The notes under the pieces: model-generated | The model's database searches: none | The model's input: only the letters and a program-made list of their open reading frames with translations | Told to the model about the DNA's origin: nothing | Position numbers and translations under genes: made by a program | NCBI GenBank assembly: GCA_003212275.1 | Contig: QCQE01000006.1 | Span: forward strand, 1-62,531 | Source: Pelagibacteraceae bacterium AG-447-N18 | GTDB lineage: Bacteria; Pseudomonadota; Alphaproteobacteria; Pelagibacterales; Pelagibacteraceae | Length of the DNA: 62,531 nucleotides | Direction of reading: 5' to 3' | Shown here: positions 15,591 to 22,630 of the stretch, piece after piece | How positions within the stretch are numbered: the stretch's first letter is position 1 | How the letters are laid out: each line of letters starts with the position of its first letter

Positions 15591-16723
15591 TGGATTTTTT
15601 TGATAAATATAAGTTCTCCAGCGATAACCCTGACGAATTTGGAATTAATATTAATGAATTTAAAAAATCTGATGTTTTAGACGAAAGTCATTTATCAAAT
15701 TTACTGTCAACTTCAATTAGAATTACCGAAGATATTATTCCACAAGTTTATAAATCTATAAAATCAGTTTTTAGAAAATTGAAAGTCGAAAACCAATTTG
15801 ATTTTTTTGTAACATCTGACACTTATCAAGCTAATGCATCCTGCAATCTAATGTCTGTATCGTCTAAACCATATATTATTTTAACCTCAAAGCTTATTGA
15901 GTTATTAAATGATAAAGAATTAGAGTTTGTAATAGGTCATGAAGTTGCTCATTATATATATCAACATGCCTTATATCCAAATCCTCAAACTACTGAAAAT
16001 AGAAGTTTAAAATTAAATATTTTAAATCTAGGTCGAGCTGCAGAAATCAGTGCCGATAGAATTGGATTTCTTGCATGTGGTGATCTTGAGTCATCTTTAA
16101 GAACAAATTTGAAACTCGCATCAGGTTTAAATGATAAACATTTAAATTTTAAGTTTTCAGCATATTTAGATCAATTGAGAGAACTTGAAACTTTGGGAAA
16201 AAGTGAAACTCAACTATTTAGTACTCATCCAAGTTTTTTAATTAGAATGCAAGCTTTAATTTGGTTTTCGATGACAAAAGAATATCATGAATTTTTTGAA
16301 ACCAAAAAAAAAGGATCATATAGTATTTCTGATATTGATAAAAAAATTGAAAATTCAATAAAGAAAGTTATTGGTAATGAGATTGAAGTATCAAATAAAG
16401 AGATAATTGATAGAGCATTACTTTGGGGATCTTTAAATTTATATCTTATTGACAAAAAATTTACTAAATCCGAGCAGGGTAAATTTATAAAACAGTTTGG
16501 AGAAAAAAAAGCTTTAAAAGCTATTTCATTTCTTAAAATTTCTAATAAAGATATGTTAAGAAAAAAAGTAAACGACTCATTTACTGAAGCTTCACACTTG
16601 TTAAAAAGTGATAAAAATTTGCTTTTTGACGATTTAAAAAAGATTTGTCAGACAATTGATGGTAATCAATCCAAAAAAAATGCGACACTAAATGAATTAT
16701 CAAAAGTTTTAGGGATAAAATAA
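15590..16723 (+). CDS. Soluble M48-family zinc metallopeptidase with helical C-terminal domain
   Basis: 377 residues from the ATG in the TAATG overlap with the TerB gene. The zinc site is complete: 'HEVAH' at 117-121 (His117, Glu118, His121) and the third ligand region 'AEISADR' with Glu152 and Asp156. 'STHPS' at 211-215 is also a family motif. Unlike HtpX there is no obvious membrane helix, so it is probably cytosolic. The C-terminal ~110 residues are helical and may be a second TerB-like module. Gene order with Hsp70, GrpE-like and TerB proteins suggests a chaperone-peptidase quality-control unit. Confidence 0.85.
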   Translation: MDFFDKYKFSSDNPDEFGININEFKKSDVLDESHLSNLLSTSIRITEDIIPQVYKSIKSVFRKLKVENQFDFFVTSDTYQANASCNLMSVSSKPYIILTSKLIELLNDKELEFVIGHEVAHYIYQHALYPNPQTTENRSLKLNILNLGRAAEISADRIGFLACGDLESSLRTNLKLASGLNDKHLNFKFSAYLDQLRELETLGKSETQLFSTHPSFLIRMQALIWFSMTKEYHEFFETKKKGSYSISDIDKKIENSIKKVIGNEIEVSNKEIIDRALLWGSLNLYLIDKKFTKSEQGKFIKQFGEKKALKAISFLKISNKDMLRKKVNDSFTEASHLLKSDKNLLFDDLKKICQTIDGNQSKKNATLNELSKVLGIK

Positions 16724-16790
16724 AAAAATTTACTTGTTCATCTTGTTGAATTATAAATATTGCCATAACACTCATGAAAATAACTTATGC
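16722..16790 (+). repeat. Direct repeat, copy 1 (promoter-like, upstream of small gene at 16787)
   Basis: About 69 bases matching 18457-18526 with seven mismatches and one gap (about 89% identical by eye). It contains TTACTT at 16730-16735, a 16-base spacer and TATAAA at 16752-16757, all conserved in the second copy. The match runs through the start codon of the gene at 16787 and stops just after it, where copy 2 enters tRNA-Leu. Confidence 0.8.
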
Positions 16791-17062
16791 TTGATAAAAT
16801 TAAAAATACAGCAAATTCAACTTTAGAAAAATCAAAAGAAGCTACCGAAGCATCAATTAAGTATGGTAAAAAACTTATACGTAAGAAAGCAATAGAGAGT
16901 ATTAAAGAAAAATTAGAATTTGCTCAAAAAAAAGAAAGTGATTTTACAAAAGAAGAAATGAGAAAAATGATTGCTAGAGAAGAAAAGAAAATTATTAAAA
17001 ATCTTGGTTTAAAGGGAGGATTGACTACAATTTTAGCAATGTTTGGAATAGCAAATTTTTAA
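16787..17062 (+). CDS. Small amphipathic helical protein, unknown function
   Basis: 91 residues. The first ~70 are charged and helical with many Lys and Glu ('TLEKSKEATEASIKYGKKL'); the end is hydrophobic and glycine-containing ('GLKGGLTTILAMFGIANF') and may dip into the membrane. No family recognised. Its promoter region is one of the two ~70-bp direct repeats, and the next gene begins immediately after its stop codon. The pattern of a charged helix plus short hydrophobic tail resembles membrane-associated stress peptides, but this is only an impression. Confidence 0.6.
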   Translation: MLDKIKNTANSTLEKSKEATEASIKYGKKLIRKKAIESIKEKLEFAQKKESDFTKEEMRKMIAREEKKIIKNLGLKGGLTTILAMFGIANF

Positions 17063-17425
17063 ATGCTTAAATTTTTAACAAAACAATTTTTGTATGGACG
17101 TTTATATCTTTGGTTAAGGGAAAGAATAGGTGGAATTCTCTTATTAGCCATAGCCATATTTTTGATTTTTTACTTTCATAATGAATATCTAAATTATGTT
17201 GAATATAAAACTAAATTTGAGGAAAGCTATATTGGATTATCATTTATTATTAAGAATGCTTTAATCCTTTCAATTGCAGGCGGATATTTTTATTTTTATT
17301 TTTTTTTAAACAAAGCAAACAAGTTGATTAAAGAGGAGGAAATATCAAAAAAAGCAACAAATGAAACTAAAGAGGAGATGGTAAATACATTAGAGGAGTT
17401 TCTTGAAGATGAAGAATTAAAATGA
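17063..17425 (+). CDS. Two-helix membrane protein, unknown function
   Basis: 120 residues. Hydrophobic helices lie at about 23-42 and 65-85, then a strongly acidic cytosolic tail ('EEMVNTLEEFLEDEELK'). The ATG follows the preceding stop codon with no gap, so it is probably co-translated with the helical protein at 16787. No family recognised. Confidence 0.62.
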   Translation: MLKFLTKQFLYGRLYLWLRERIGGILLLAIAIFLIFYFHNEYLNYVEYKTKFEESYIGLSFIIKNALILSIAGGYFYFYFFLNKANKLIKEEEISKKATNETKEEMVNTLEEFLEDEELK

Positions 17426-17484
17426 TCGAGGCACTAATAATAATAGAAGTATCTGCTTTGATCTTGTATCTTTCAAATAAATAA
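17422..17484 (+). CDS. Possible 20-residue membrane micropeptide
   Basis: ATG overlaps the stop codon of the preceding gene (ATGA) and the frame closes at 17484 after 20 residues: 'MIEALIIIEVSALILYLSNK'. The peptide is almost wholly hydrophobic, like a single short membrane helix. The overlap is the arrangement used for coupled genes throughout this window. A random open frame of this size is also plausible. Confidence 0.3.
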   Translation: MIEALIIIEVSALILYLSNK

Positions 17485-17491
17485 ATAGAAT
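17464..17491 (+). promoter_or_regulatory. Candidate promoter for the YqhA-family gene (near-leaderless)
   Basis: TTGTAT at 17464-17469, 16-base spacer, TAGAAT at 17486-17491, seven bases before the ATG at 17499. No Shine-Dalgarno sequence lies between the box and the start. Confidence 0.35.
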
Positions 17492-17498
17492 TAATCTT

Positions 17499-18035
17499 AT
17501 GAAAGAAAAAAATACATTAAAAGACTACATTGAAAATTCTTTAGAAAAATCAATGTTTGCCAGCAGATGGTTTATGGCGCCAGTGTATATTGTTCTTTCA
17601 ATATCATTAGCGGTTATCACGTTAAAAGTTGTTCAGGAATTTTTACATTATATTCCTTTATTTATAGGTCTTAGCATAAAAGATCTTTTACTTTTTGTTC
17701 TCCATATACTTGATTTAGCATTAATTGGAAATTTAGTTTTAATGATACTTTTTGCTGGTTATGAAAATTTTGTATCTAAAATTGGAGCAGCAAGAGATAG
17801 TGAAGATAAACCATCATGGATGGGAAAAGTAGATTTTAGCGGACTTAAATTAAAATTGGTTGGTTCCATAGTTGCAATATCAGGAATTAATTTATTAGAA
17901 GCTTTTATGAATATTGAAAATTTAGATGACAGAAATATTAAATGGCAAATAGCAATCCACTTAGTTTTTGTTTTATCTGGAGTTTTGTTAGCCTTAATGG
18001 ATTATATAGCCTCAAAAACTAAAAATAAGTATTAA
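17499..18035 (+). CDS. YqhA/UPF0114-family membrane protein
   Basis: 178 residues with about four membrane helices. Family-like features are the N-terminal 'SRWFMAPVYIVLSI', 'ILDLALIGNLVLMILFAGYENFVSKI' and the cytosolic 'PSWMGKVDFSGLKLKL'. The family is conserved in Proteobacteria but has no assigned function. It has its own candidate promoter and is followed after 15 bases by the ATPase inhibitor gene. Confidence 0.85.
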   Translation: MKEKNTLKDYIENSLEKSMFASRWFMAPVYIVLSISLAVITLKVVQEFLHYIPLFIGLSIKDLLLFVLHILDLALIGNLVLMILFAGYENFVSKIGAARDSEDKPSWMGKVDFSGLKLKLVGSIVAISGINLLEAFMNIENLDDRNIKWQIAIHLVFVLSGVLLALMDYIASKTKNKY

Positions 18036-18039
18036 CTAA

Positions 18040-18045
18040 TATAAT
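18040..18045 (+). promoter_or_regulatory. Consensus -10 box five bases before the zeta-inhibitor ATG
   Basis: A perfect TATAAT at 18040-18045 is followed by five bases and the ATG at 18051. If used, the transcript would begin at the start codon. No good -35 box is seen 16-18 bases upstream. Confidence 0.35.
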
Positions 18046-18050
18046 TATAT

Positions 18051-18377
18051 ATGAGCTCATTTGATGATAGGAAAAAAGGTTTTGAAAGTAAATTTGCCCA
18101 TGATGAGGAAACTTTATTTAAGATTAATGCTAAAAGAAACAAGCTTTTAGGTGAGTGGGTTGCAGATAAGCTTAACAAAACTGATAAAGATAAAGAAAAT
18201 TATATTTTAGAAGTAATAAAATCTGATTTGGCAGAACCAGGTGATGAAGATGTTTTTAAAAAAGTTAAAAATGATTTGTCTCTCGGAGGTTTTAACGATA
18301 TCGACCAAGAAATTAGGGAAAAAATGAGTGAATTTATGGAAACAGCAAAAAAAAATATTTCTAAAAACTCTGCCTAA
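18051..18377 (+). CDS. F1-ATPase inhibitor subunit zeta (DUF1476)
   Basis: 108 residues that match the alphaproteobacterial DUF1476/zeta pattern along the whole length: 'FDDRKKGFESKFAHDEE' at the N-terminus, 'AKRNKLLGEWVADKL' in the middle and 'AEPGDEDVFKKVKNDL' towards the end. In Paracoccus the zeta protein binds F1 and blocks ATP hydrolysis. Its presence supports an alphaproteobacterial origin. It is the last gene before the tRNA-Leu upstream repeat. Confidence 0.9.
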   Translation: MSSFDDRKKGFESKFAHDEETLFKINAKRNKLLGEWVADKLNKTDKDKENYILEVIKSDLAEPGDEDVFKKVKNDLSLGGFNDIDQEIREKMSEFMETAKKNISKNSA

Positions 18378-18456
18378 GATCTGATTAGATAAAATATTAT
18401 ACTTAAATTTAATTTCAAAGATGAGAAACTTTTAAAGTAAGTTGAATTTCATAACA

Positions 18457-18526
18457 AAAAAAATTTACTTATTCACCTTGTTCAATTATAAATATTATCA
18501 TAAATACTCATGAAAATAACTCATGC
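18457..18526 (+). repeat. Direct repeat, copy 2 (tRNA-Leu upstream region)
   Basis: About 70 bases matching 16722-16790. TTACTT at 18465-18470, 16-base spacer and TATAAA at 18487-18492 form a candidate promoter for tRNA-Leu. The match ends one or two bases into the tRNA. Because a tRNA needs a promoter here, this copy is probably the original and copy 1 the derived one. Confidence 0.8.
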
Positions 18527-18610
18527 CCTCGTGGTGAAATTGGTAGACACAAAGGACTTAAAATCCTTGCCGCTTGCGGAGTGCCAGTTCGAGTCTGGCC
18601 GAGGGCACCA
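18525..18610 (+). tRNA. tRNA-Leu (anticodon TAA)
   Basis: 86 bases including the encoded CCA. The acceptor pairs GCCCTCG with CGAGGGC, the anticodon loop is CT-TAA-AA, a long variable arm of the class II type is present, and the T loop reads GTTCGAGTC. It ends four bases before the nadK start codon. Confidence 0.96.
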
Positions 18611-18614
18611 CTAG

Positions 18615-19385
18615 ATGAATAATGTTCAAATCATATCTGATAAAAATCAAAAATCTTTAAAAATAAAATCATTAATCCAAAAAAAAATTAAACAAAATAA
18701 TATTAAACGATCCAACATTACAATTGTTATTGGTGGTGATGGTTTCATGCTGCTAACACTAAAAAAGAACAGAAAATCAAAAAAGTTTTTTTATGGTGTA
18801 AATTCTGGGAGTTATGGTTTTTTAATGAATAAATTTTCATCAAAAAATATCATAAGCAATTTACATAAAGCAAGAATGATAACCATCTCTCCGCTAGAAA
18901 TGGTTGTTAGAAATAACAAAAATCAAACTAAAAAACATATAGCTATAAATGAAGTTTCAATTCTAAGACAAAGTAGGCAAGCAGCTTCTTTATCTATTTA
19001 TCATGGTTCTAAACAAGTCATAAAAAAACTTGTCTCTGATGGTGTACTGGTTTCCACACCTGCCGGAAGTACTGCTTATAATTTATCAGTTCACGGACCT
19101 ATATTAAGTTTGAATTCAAAAAGATTATCTATATCTCCAATAAGTCCATTTAGACCAAGAAGATGGAAGGGTAAAGTTGTAAGTGATAAATCGAAAATAA
19201 ATATCAGAAACTTAAATTCAAAAAAAAGACCAATTTCTGCTGTTGCTGACAATATTGAGGTTAGAAATGCAAAAAATATTATAGTGAAAACTAATCAAAA
19301 AATTAAATTTAATCTTCTTTATGATAGAAACAGAAGTTTGCAAAAGAAAATTAAAATAGAGCAATTGAGAAAAGAAACTTCTTAA
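18615..19385 (+). CDS. nadK: NAD kinase
   Basis: 256 residues. The NAD kinase motif GGDG is at 40-43 in 'VIGGDGFML', followed by 'YGVNSGSYGFLMN', 'NEVSILRQ' and the conserved 'DGVLVSTPAGSTAYNLS'. It makes NADP from NAD and ATP in the cytosol. The ATG is only 4 bases after the 3' end of tRNA-Leu, so a ribosome-binding site outside the tRNA is impossible; processing of the tRNA would leave a nearly leaderless mRNA. It ends directly against the convergent tRNA-Thr. Confidence 0.93.
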   Translation: MNNVQIISDKNQKSLKIKSLIQKKIKQNNIKRSNITIVIGGDGFMLLTLKKNRKSKKFFYGVNSGSYGFLMNKFSSKNIISNLHKARMITISPLEMVVRNNKNQTKKHIAINEVSILRQSRQAASLSIYHGSKQVIKKLVSDGVLVSTPAGSTAYNLSVHGPILSLNSKRLSISPISPFRPRRWKGKVVSDKSKINIRNLNSKKRPISAVADNIEVRNAKNIIVKTNQKIKFNLLYDRNRSLQKKIKIEQLRKETS

Positions 19386-19461
19386 TGGTGCCCCCGCACG
19401 GATTCGAACCGCGGACCTATTGATTACAAATCAATTGCTCTACCAGCTGAGCTACAAGGGC
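19386..19461 (-). tRNA. tRNA-Thr (anticodon TGT)
   Basis: 76 bases including an encoded CCA. The acceptor pairs GCCCTTG with CGGGGGC (two G-T wobbles), the D arm is GCTCAGCTGGTAGAGC, the anticodon loop TT-TGT-AA and the T arm GGTTCGAATCC. It lies downstream of rlmB on the same strand and abuts the nadK stop codon. Confidence 0.96.
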
Positions 19462-19494
19462 ATGCGCAATAGTTATTAATTATTTATTAATTAA

Positions 19495-20238
19495 TCAACT
19501 CTTTTTTTTTAGATAACTTAAATGATGAAATACAATTGCGGCACTATTTGATATATTTAGGCTTTCAATTTTTTTATTTATCTTAATCTTAACTAAAAAA
19601 TCTGCATATTTGGATGTGTGTTTATGCATCCCTGATCCCTCAGATCCAAATAATAATATAATATTTCCTTTCCACTCAATATCAGTGAAGTCTTCTTTTC
19701 CATTACCATCAAAGCCATACACCCAAAAATTTTTTTCTTTTAGATTTTTCAGTGTTGAATTGATATTAGAAACTTCAAAAATATTGATATACTCAATTGC
19801 CCCACTTGCTGCTTTATACATAAGTTTACTTTCACTAGGAAAGTTTCTTTCTTTAATAATTACCCCATTGATATCAAAAGAGACAGCACTTCTTATTAAA
19901 GATCCTATGTTTCTTGGATCAGTTACACCATCAAGACAAATAAATGTAACATTATTCTTTTCTTTGATATACTCTTTAAGAATTGGTTTTTGAATATGTT
20001 CAATTTCTGCAACATATCCTTGGTGTTGTAGATTTTCTCTAGTGCTATACTTATCAAGCTCTTTTTTTGTTTTAAAATATACTTTGACATTATTTAACAA
20101 GTTTTTATTAGGACTTTTTTTATGAATATTTTTCTTACTTTCTTCTGTTAAGAATACTCTTAAAACCTTTCTCTTAGGATTACGCAGTGCCTCAATTACA
20201 GCATGTTGACCAATGATAAAAAAAGATGATTTATTCAT
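19495..20238 (-). CDS. rlmB: 23S rRNA 2'-O-ribose methyltransferase, TrmH/RlmB family
   Basis: 247 residues of the SPOUT class. The N-terminal substrate-binding domain begins 'FFIIGQHAVIEALRNPKRKV'. The knotted catalytic domain has 'FICLDGVTDPRNIGSLIRSA' (motif 1), 'ILLFGSEGSGMHKHTSKYAD' (motif 2) and 'SLNISNSAAIVFHHL' (motif 3). RlmB methylates G2251 in the peptidyl-transferase centre. Other TrmH members use the same motifs, so the target base is the likely one and not certain. tRNA-Thr follows it. Confidence 0.88.
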   Translation of the reverse strand: MNKSSFFIIGQHAVIEALRNPKRKVLRVFLTEESKKNIHKKSPNKNLLNNVKVYFKTKKELDKYSTRENLQHQGYVAEIEHIQKPILKEYIKEKNNVTFICLDGVTDPRNIGSLIRSAVSFDINGVIIKERNFPSESKLMYKAASGAIEYINIFEVSNINSTLKNLKEKNFWVYGFDGNGKEDFTDIEWKGNIILLFGSEGSGMHKHTSKYADFLVKIKINKKIESLNISNSAAIVFHHLSYLKKKS

Positions 20239-20292
20239 AAAATTACCTTTGTTTTACACGTTTTTTTAAATATTTTCCCACTAAATCACGTA

Positions 20293-20320
20293 TTGCATTT
20301 GGACAAATAAAATATATAAA
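20293..20320 (+). promoter_or_regulatory. Candidate promoter of the tRNA-Tyr/tRNA-Gly/tuf operon
   Basis: TTGCAT at 20293-20298, 16-base spacer, TATAAA at 20315-20320 followed by ACGC, a possible discriminator. Transcription would start near 20328, about 40 bases before tRNA-Tyr. Confidence 0.5.
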
Positions 20321-20350
20321 ACGCTTGTTGTTTGAAGCTTTATTGAACAA

Positions 20351-20375
20351 GGGGACACTTCCCCTAAGGGAGGGG
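20351..20375 (+). promoter_or_regulatory. Mutually exclusive short hairpins in the tRNA-Tyr leader
   Basis: GGGG (20351-20354) can pair with CCCC (20361-20364). The same C tract plus the next T, CCCCT (20361-20365), is also an exact complement of AGGGG (20371-20375), which is part of the 5' acceptor strand of tRNA-Tyr. The two pairings exclude each other. Confidence 0.4.
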
Positions 20376-20454
20376 TTCCAGAGCGGTCAAATGGGGCGGG
20401 CTGTAAACCCGTTGACTTCGGTCTTCGAAAGTTCGAATCTTTCCCCCTCCACCA
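20369..20454 (+). tRNA. tRNA-Tyr (anticodon GTA)
   Basis: 86 bases with encoded CCA. The acceptor pairs GGAGGGG with CCCCTCC, the anticodon loop is CT-GTA-AA, a long class II variable arm is present and the T arm contains GTTCGAATC. First gene of the tRNA-tuf operon, matching the tyr-gly-tuf-trp-type order known from Proteobacteria. Confidence 0.96.
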
Positions 20455-20498
20455 TTCAATAATCTTTAATAACACTGGAGTGTTACTCTTGGGGTTGT

Positions 20499-20572
20499 GC
20501 GGGTGTAGTTCAATGGTAGAACGCTAGCCTTCCAAGCTGGATGTAAGGGTTCGATTCCCTTTACCCGCTCCA
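20499..20572 (+). tRNA. tRNA-Gly (anticodon TCC)
   Basis: 74 bases with encoded CCA. The acceptor pairs GCGGGTG with TACCCGC (one G-T wobble), anticodon loop CT-TCC-AA and T arm GGGTTCGATTCCC. 39 bases before the tuf start codon. Confidence 0.96.
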
Positions 20573-20611
20573 AGAAAAATAAAGTTTAAAAAAAAGTGAG
20601 GAATATAAGTA

Positions 20612-21802
20612 ATGTCAAAAGAAAAATTTGTAAGAAATAAACCGCATTGTAACATTGGAACAATCGGTCATGTCGATCATGGTAAAACAACTTTAACTGC
20701 TGCTATCACTAAAGTTTTATCAGAAACTGGTGGTGCACAGGCTGTTGCATATGATCAAATTGATAAAGCTCCGGAGGAAAAAGAGAGAGGAATAACAATT
20801 TCAACAGCACACGTTGAGTATGAAACTGAAAAAAGACATTATGCACACGTAGATTGCCCAGGACATGCTGACTATGTAAAGAATATGATTACAGGTGCAG
20901 CTCAAATGGACGGAGCAATTTTAGTTGTTAATGCTGCTGATGGTCCTATGCCTCAAACAAGAGAGCATATTCTTTTAGCCAGACAAGTTGGGGTTCCTGC
21001 TATATGTGTTTACTTAAATAAAGTAGATCAAGTTGATGATAAAGAAATGATTGATCTAGTCGAAGAAGAGATCAAAGAATTATTAACTTCTTATAAATTC
21101 CCAGGTGATAAAACTCCTATTGCTAAAGGTTCTGCACTTGCAGCTGTTGAAGGAAGAGATGATGAAATTGGAAAAAATTCAATTTTAGAATTGATGAAGA
21201 ACGTCGATGAATTTATTCCACAACCAGATAGACCAAAAGACAAAGATTTTTTGATGCCTGTTGAAGATGTTTTTTCAATTTCAGGAAGAGGTACTGTTGC
21301 AACCGGAAGAGTTGAGTCAGGTGTACTTAAAACTGGTGATGAGCTTGAAATAGTTGGTATTAGGGAAACTAAAAAATCAGTTTGTACTGGTGTTGAAATG
21401 TTTAGAAAACTTTTAGACTCTGGTGAGGCAGGAGATAATGTTGGAGTACTTTTAAGAGGTGTAGAAAGAACTGATATTGAAAGAGGACAAGTTCTTTGTA
21501 AACCAGGTTCTGTTACACCACATACTAAATTTGAGGCTCAAGCGTATGTACTTAAAAAAGAAGAAGGTGGAAGACATACACCTTTTTTCACAAAGTATAG
21601 ACCACAATTCTATTTTAGAACTACAGATGTAACTGGTGAGGTAGAATTGCCAGCTGGTACTGAAATGGTGATGCCTGGAGATGACGCTAAATTTACGGTT
21701 AAGCTAATTACACCAATTGCGATGTCAGAGAAATTGAACTTTGCTATTCGTGAAGGTGGAAGAACTGTTGGAGCTGGAGTAGTAACTAAGATTATAGAGT
21801 AA
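20612..21802 (+). CDS. tuf: Translation elongation factor Tu
   Basis: 396 residues, full length. GTPase motifs are 'GHVDHGKTT' near residue 19, 'DCPGHADY' (G3) and 'NKVD' (G4), followed by two beta-barrel domains ending '[10 protein letters not shown]'. It carries aminoacyl-tRNA to the ribosome. GAGG about 10 bases before the ATG serves as ribosome-binding site. This is the only tuf in the window; the position between fusA and rpsJ, where many Proteobacteria carry a tuf copy, is empty. Confidence 0.98.
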   Translation: MSKEKFVRNKPHCNIGTIGHVDHGKTTLTAAITKVLSETGGAQAVAYDQIDKAPEEKERGITISTAHVEYETEKRHYAHVDCPGHADYVKNMITGAAQMDGAILVVNAADGPMPQTREHILLARQVGVPAICVYLNKVDQVDDKEMIDLVEEEIKELLTSYKFPGDKTPIAKGSALAAVEGRDDEIGKNSILELMKNVDEFIPQPDRPKDKDFLMPVEDVFSISGRGTVATGRVESGVLKTGDELEIVGIRETKKSVCTGVEMFRKLLDSGEAGDNVGVLLRGVERTDIERGQVLCKPGSVTPHTKFEAQAYVLKKEEGGRHTPFFTKYRPQFYFRTTDVTGEVELPAGTEMVMPGDDAKFTVKLITPIAMSEKLNFAIREGGRTVGAGVVTKIIE

Positions 21803-21811
21803 ACTCTATAT

Positions 21812-21887
21812 AGGAGTGTAGCTCAATTGGTAGAGCGCCGGTCTCCAAAACCGGAGGCTGAGGGTTCGAGTCCCTCTGCTCCTGCCA
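21812..21887 (+). tRNA. tRNA-Trp (anticodon CCA)
   Basis: 76 bases with encoded CCA. Acceptor AGGAGTG pairs with TGCTCCT allowing one wobble, anticodon loop CT-CCA-AA and T arm GGGTTCGAGTCCC. It sits between tuf and secE, the classic alphaproteobacterial arrangement. Confidence 0.96.
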
Positions 21888-21904
21888 ATATAAAATTAAT
21901 AATT

Positions 21905-22096
21905 ATGAAGAACCCGATTAAATTTATACAAGAAGTAAAACAAGAGGCATTCAAAGTTTCTTGGCCCACAGGAAAAGAGACACTTCAGGGTGCATTGATG
22001 GTTTTTGCGATGGCAGTAGTTATGTCTTTGTTTTTTCTATTGTTAGATCAGGTTTTAAAATTTTTCTTAGAATTGTTACTTAAGGTGAGTATTTAA
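21905..22096 (+). CDS. secE: Preprotein translocase subunit SecE
   Basis: 63 residues from the ATG at 21905. The frame is open further upstream but that part lies inside tRNA-Trp. SecE pattern: amphipathic 'FIQEVKQEAFKVSWPTGKE' followed by one membrane helix (about 29-55). It joins SecY in the inner-membrane translocon. The stop overlaps the nusG start by one base. Confidence 0.95.
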   Translation: MKNPIKFIQEVKQEAFKVSWPTGKETLQGALMVFAMAVVMSLFFLLLDQVLKFFLELLLKVSI

Positions 22097-22626
22097 TGAA
22101 AAATTGGTACATAGTTCAATCTCACTCTAGTTTTGAAAATAAAGTTGCAGGACTTATCAAAGAAGAAGCAGATAAAGCTAAGATTTCTGAAAAATTTGAA
22201 GAAATTATTGTTCCAACTCATGATGTAACTGAAGTTAAAAGAGGTAAAAGAATTCAAAGAAAAAAAAAATATTTCCCAGGCTACGTTTTAATTAAGAGTG
22301 AAATGGATAATGATATTTATCACATGATAAAAAACATAAAACGTGTTAGTGGTTTTTTGGGCACGAAAGGTATGCCCGTCCCTGTATCTGATAAAGAAAT
22401 TGATAAAATTTTAGGTCAAATTAAAGATGGGGTTGCCCAACCAAAATCAGCTATTGAATATGCGGTTGGTGAAAAAGTTCAAGTTATAGATGGTCCGTTT
22501 GCCTCATTTAGTGGTATGGTTGAGGAAATTGATGAAGAAAAGTCTAGACTTAAGGTGTCAGTTTCTATATTTGGAAGGCCAACACCAGTTGATTTAGAAT
22601 ATAATCAAGTGGAGAAAGTAAGCTAA
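22096..22626 (+). CDS. nusG: Transcription termination/antitermination factor NusG
   Basis: 176 residues. The NGN domain begins '[16 protein letters not shown]' and contains '[14 protein letters not shown]'; the KOW domain has '[22 protein letters not shown]' near 128-149. Binds RNA polymerase and links it to Rho or the ribosome. Same operon as secE and rplK. Confidence 0.96.
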   Translation: MKNWYIVQSHSSFENKVAGLIKEEADKAKISEKFEEIIVPTHDVTEVKRGKRIQRKKKYFPGYVLIKSEMDNDIYHMIKNIKRVSGFLGTKGMPVPVSDKEIDKILGQIKDGVAQPKSAIEYAVGEKVQVIDGPFASFSGMVEEIDEEKSRLKVSVSIFGRPTPVDLEYNQVEKVS

Positions 22627-22630
22627 ATTT

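Noticed and set aside
19466-19494. AT-only inverted repeat between rlmB and tRNA-Thr
   Set aside because: Stem is made only of A-T pairs in an AT-rich gap, with no T run; chance symmetry is likely.
20281-20475. 64-codon minus-strand frame spanning tRNA-Tyr
   Set aside because: It runs through a complete tRNA gene on the other strand; the peptide is the translated reverse of the tRNA.
21827-21904. Upstream extension of secE into tRNA-Trp
   Set aside because: The first 26 codons lie in or just after the tRNA; SecE similarity starts at the ATG at 21905.
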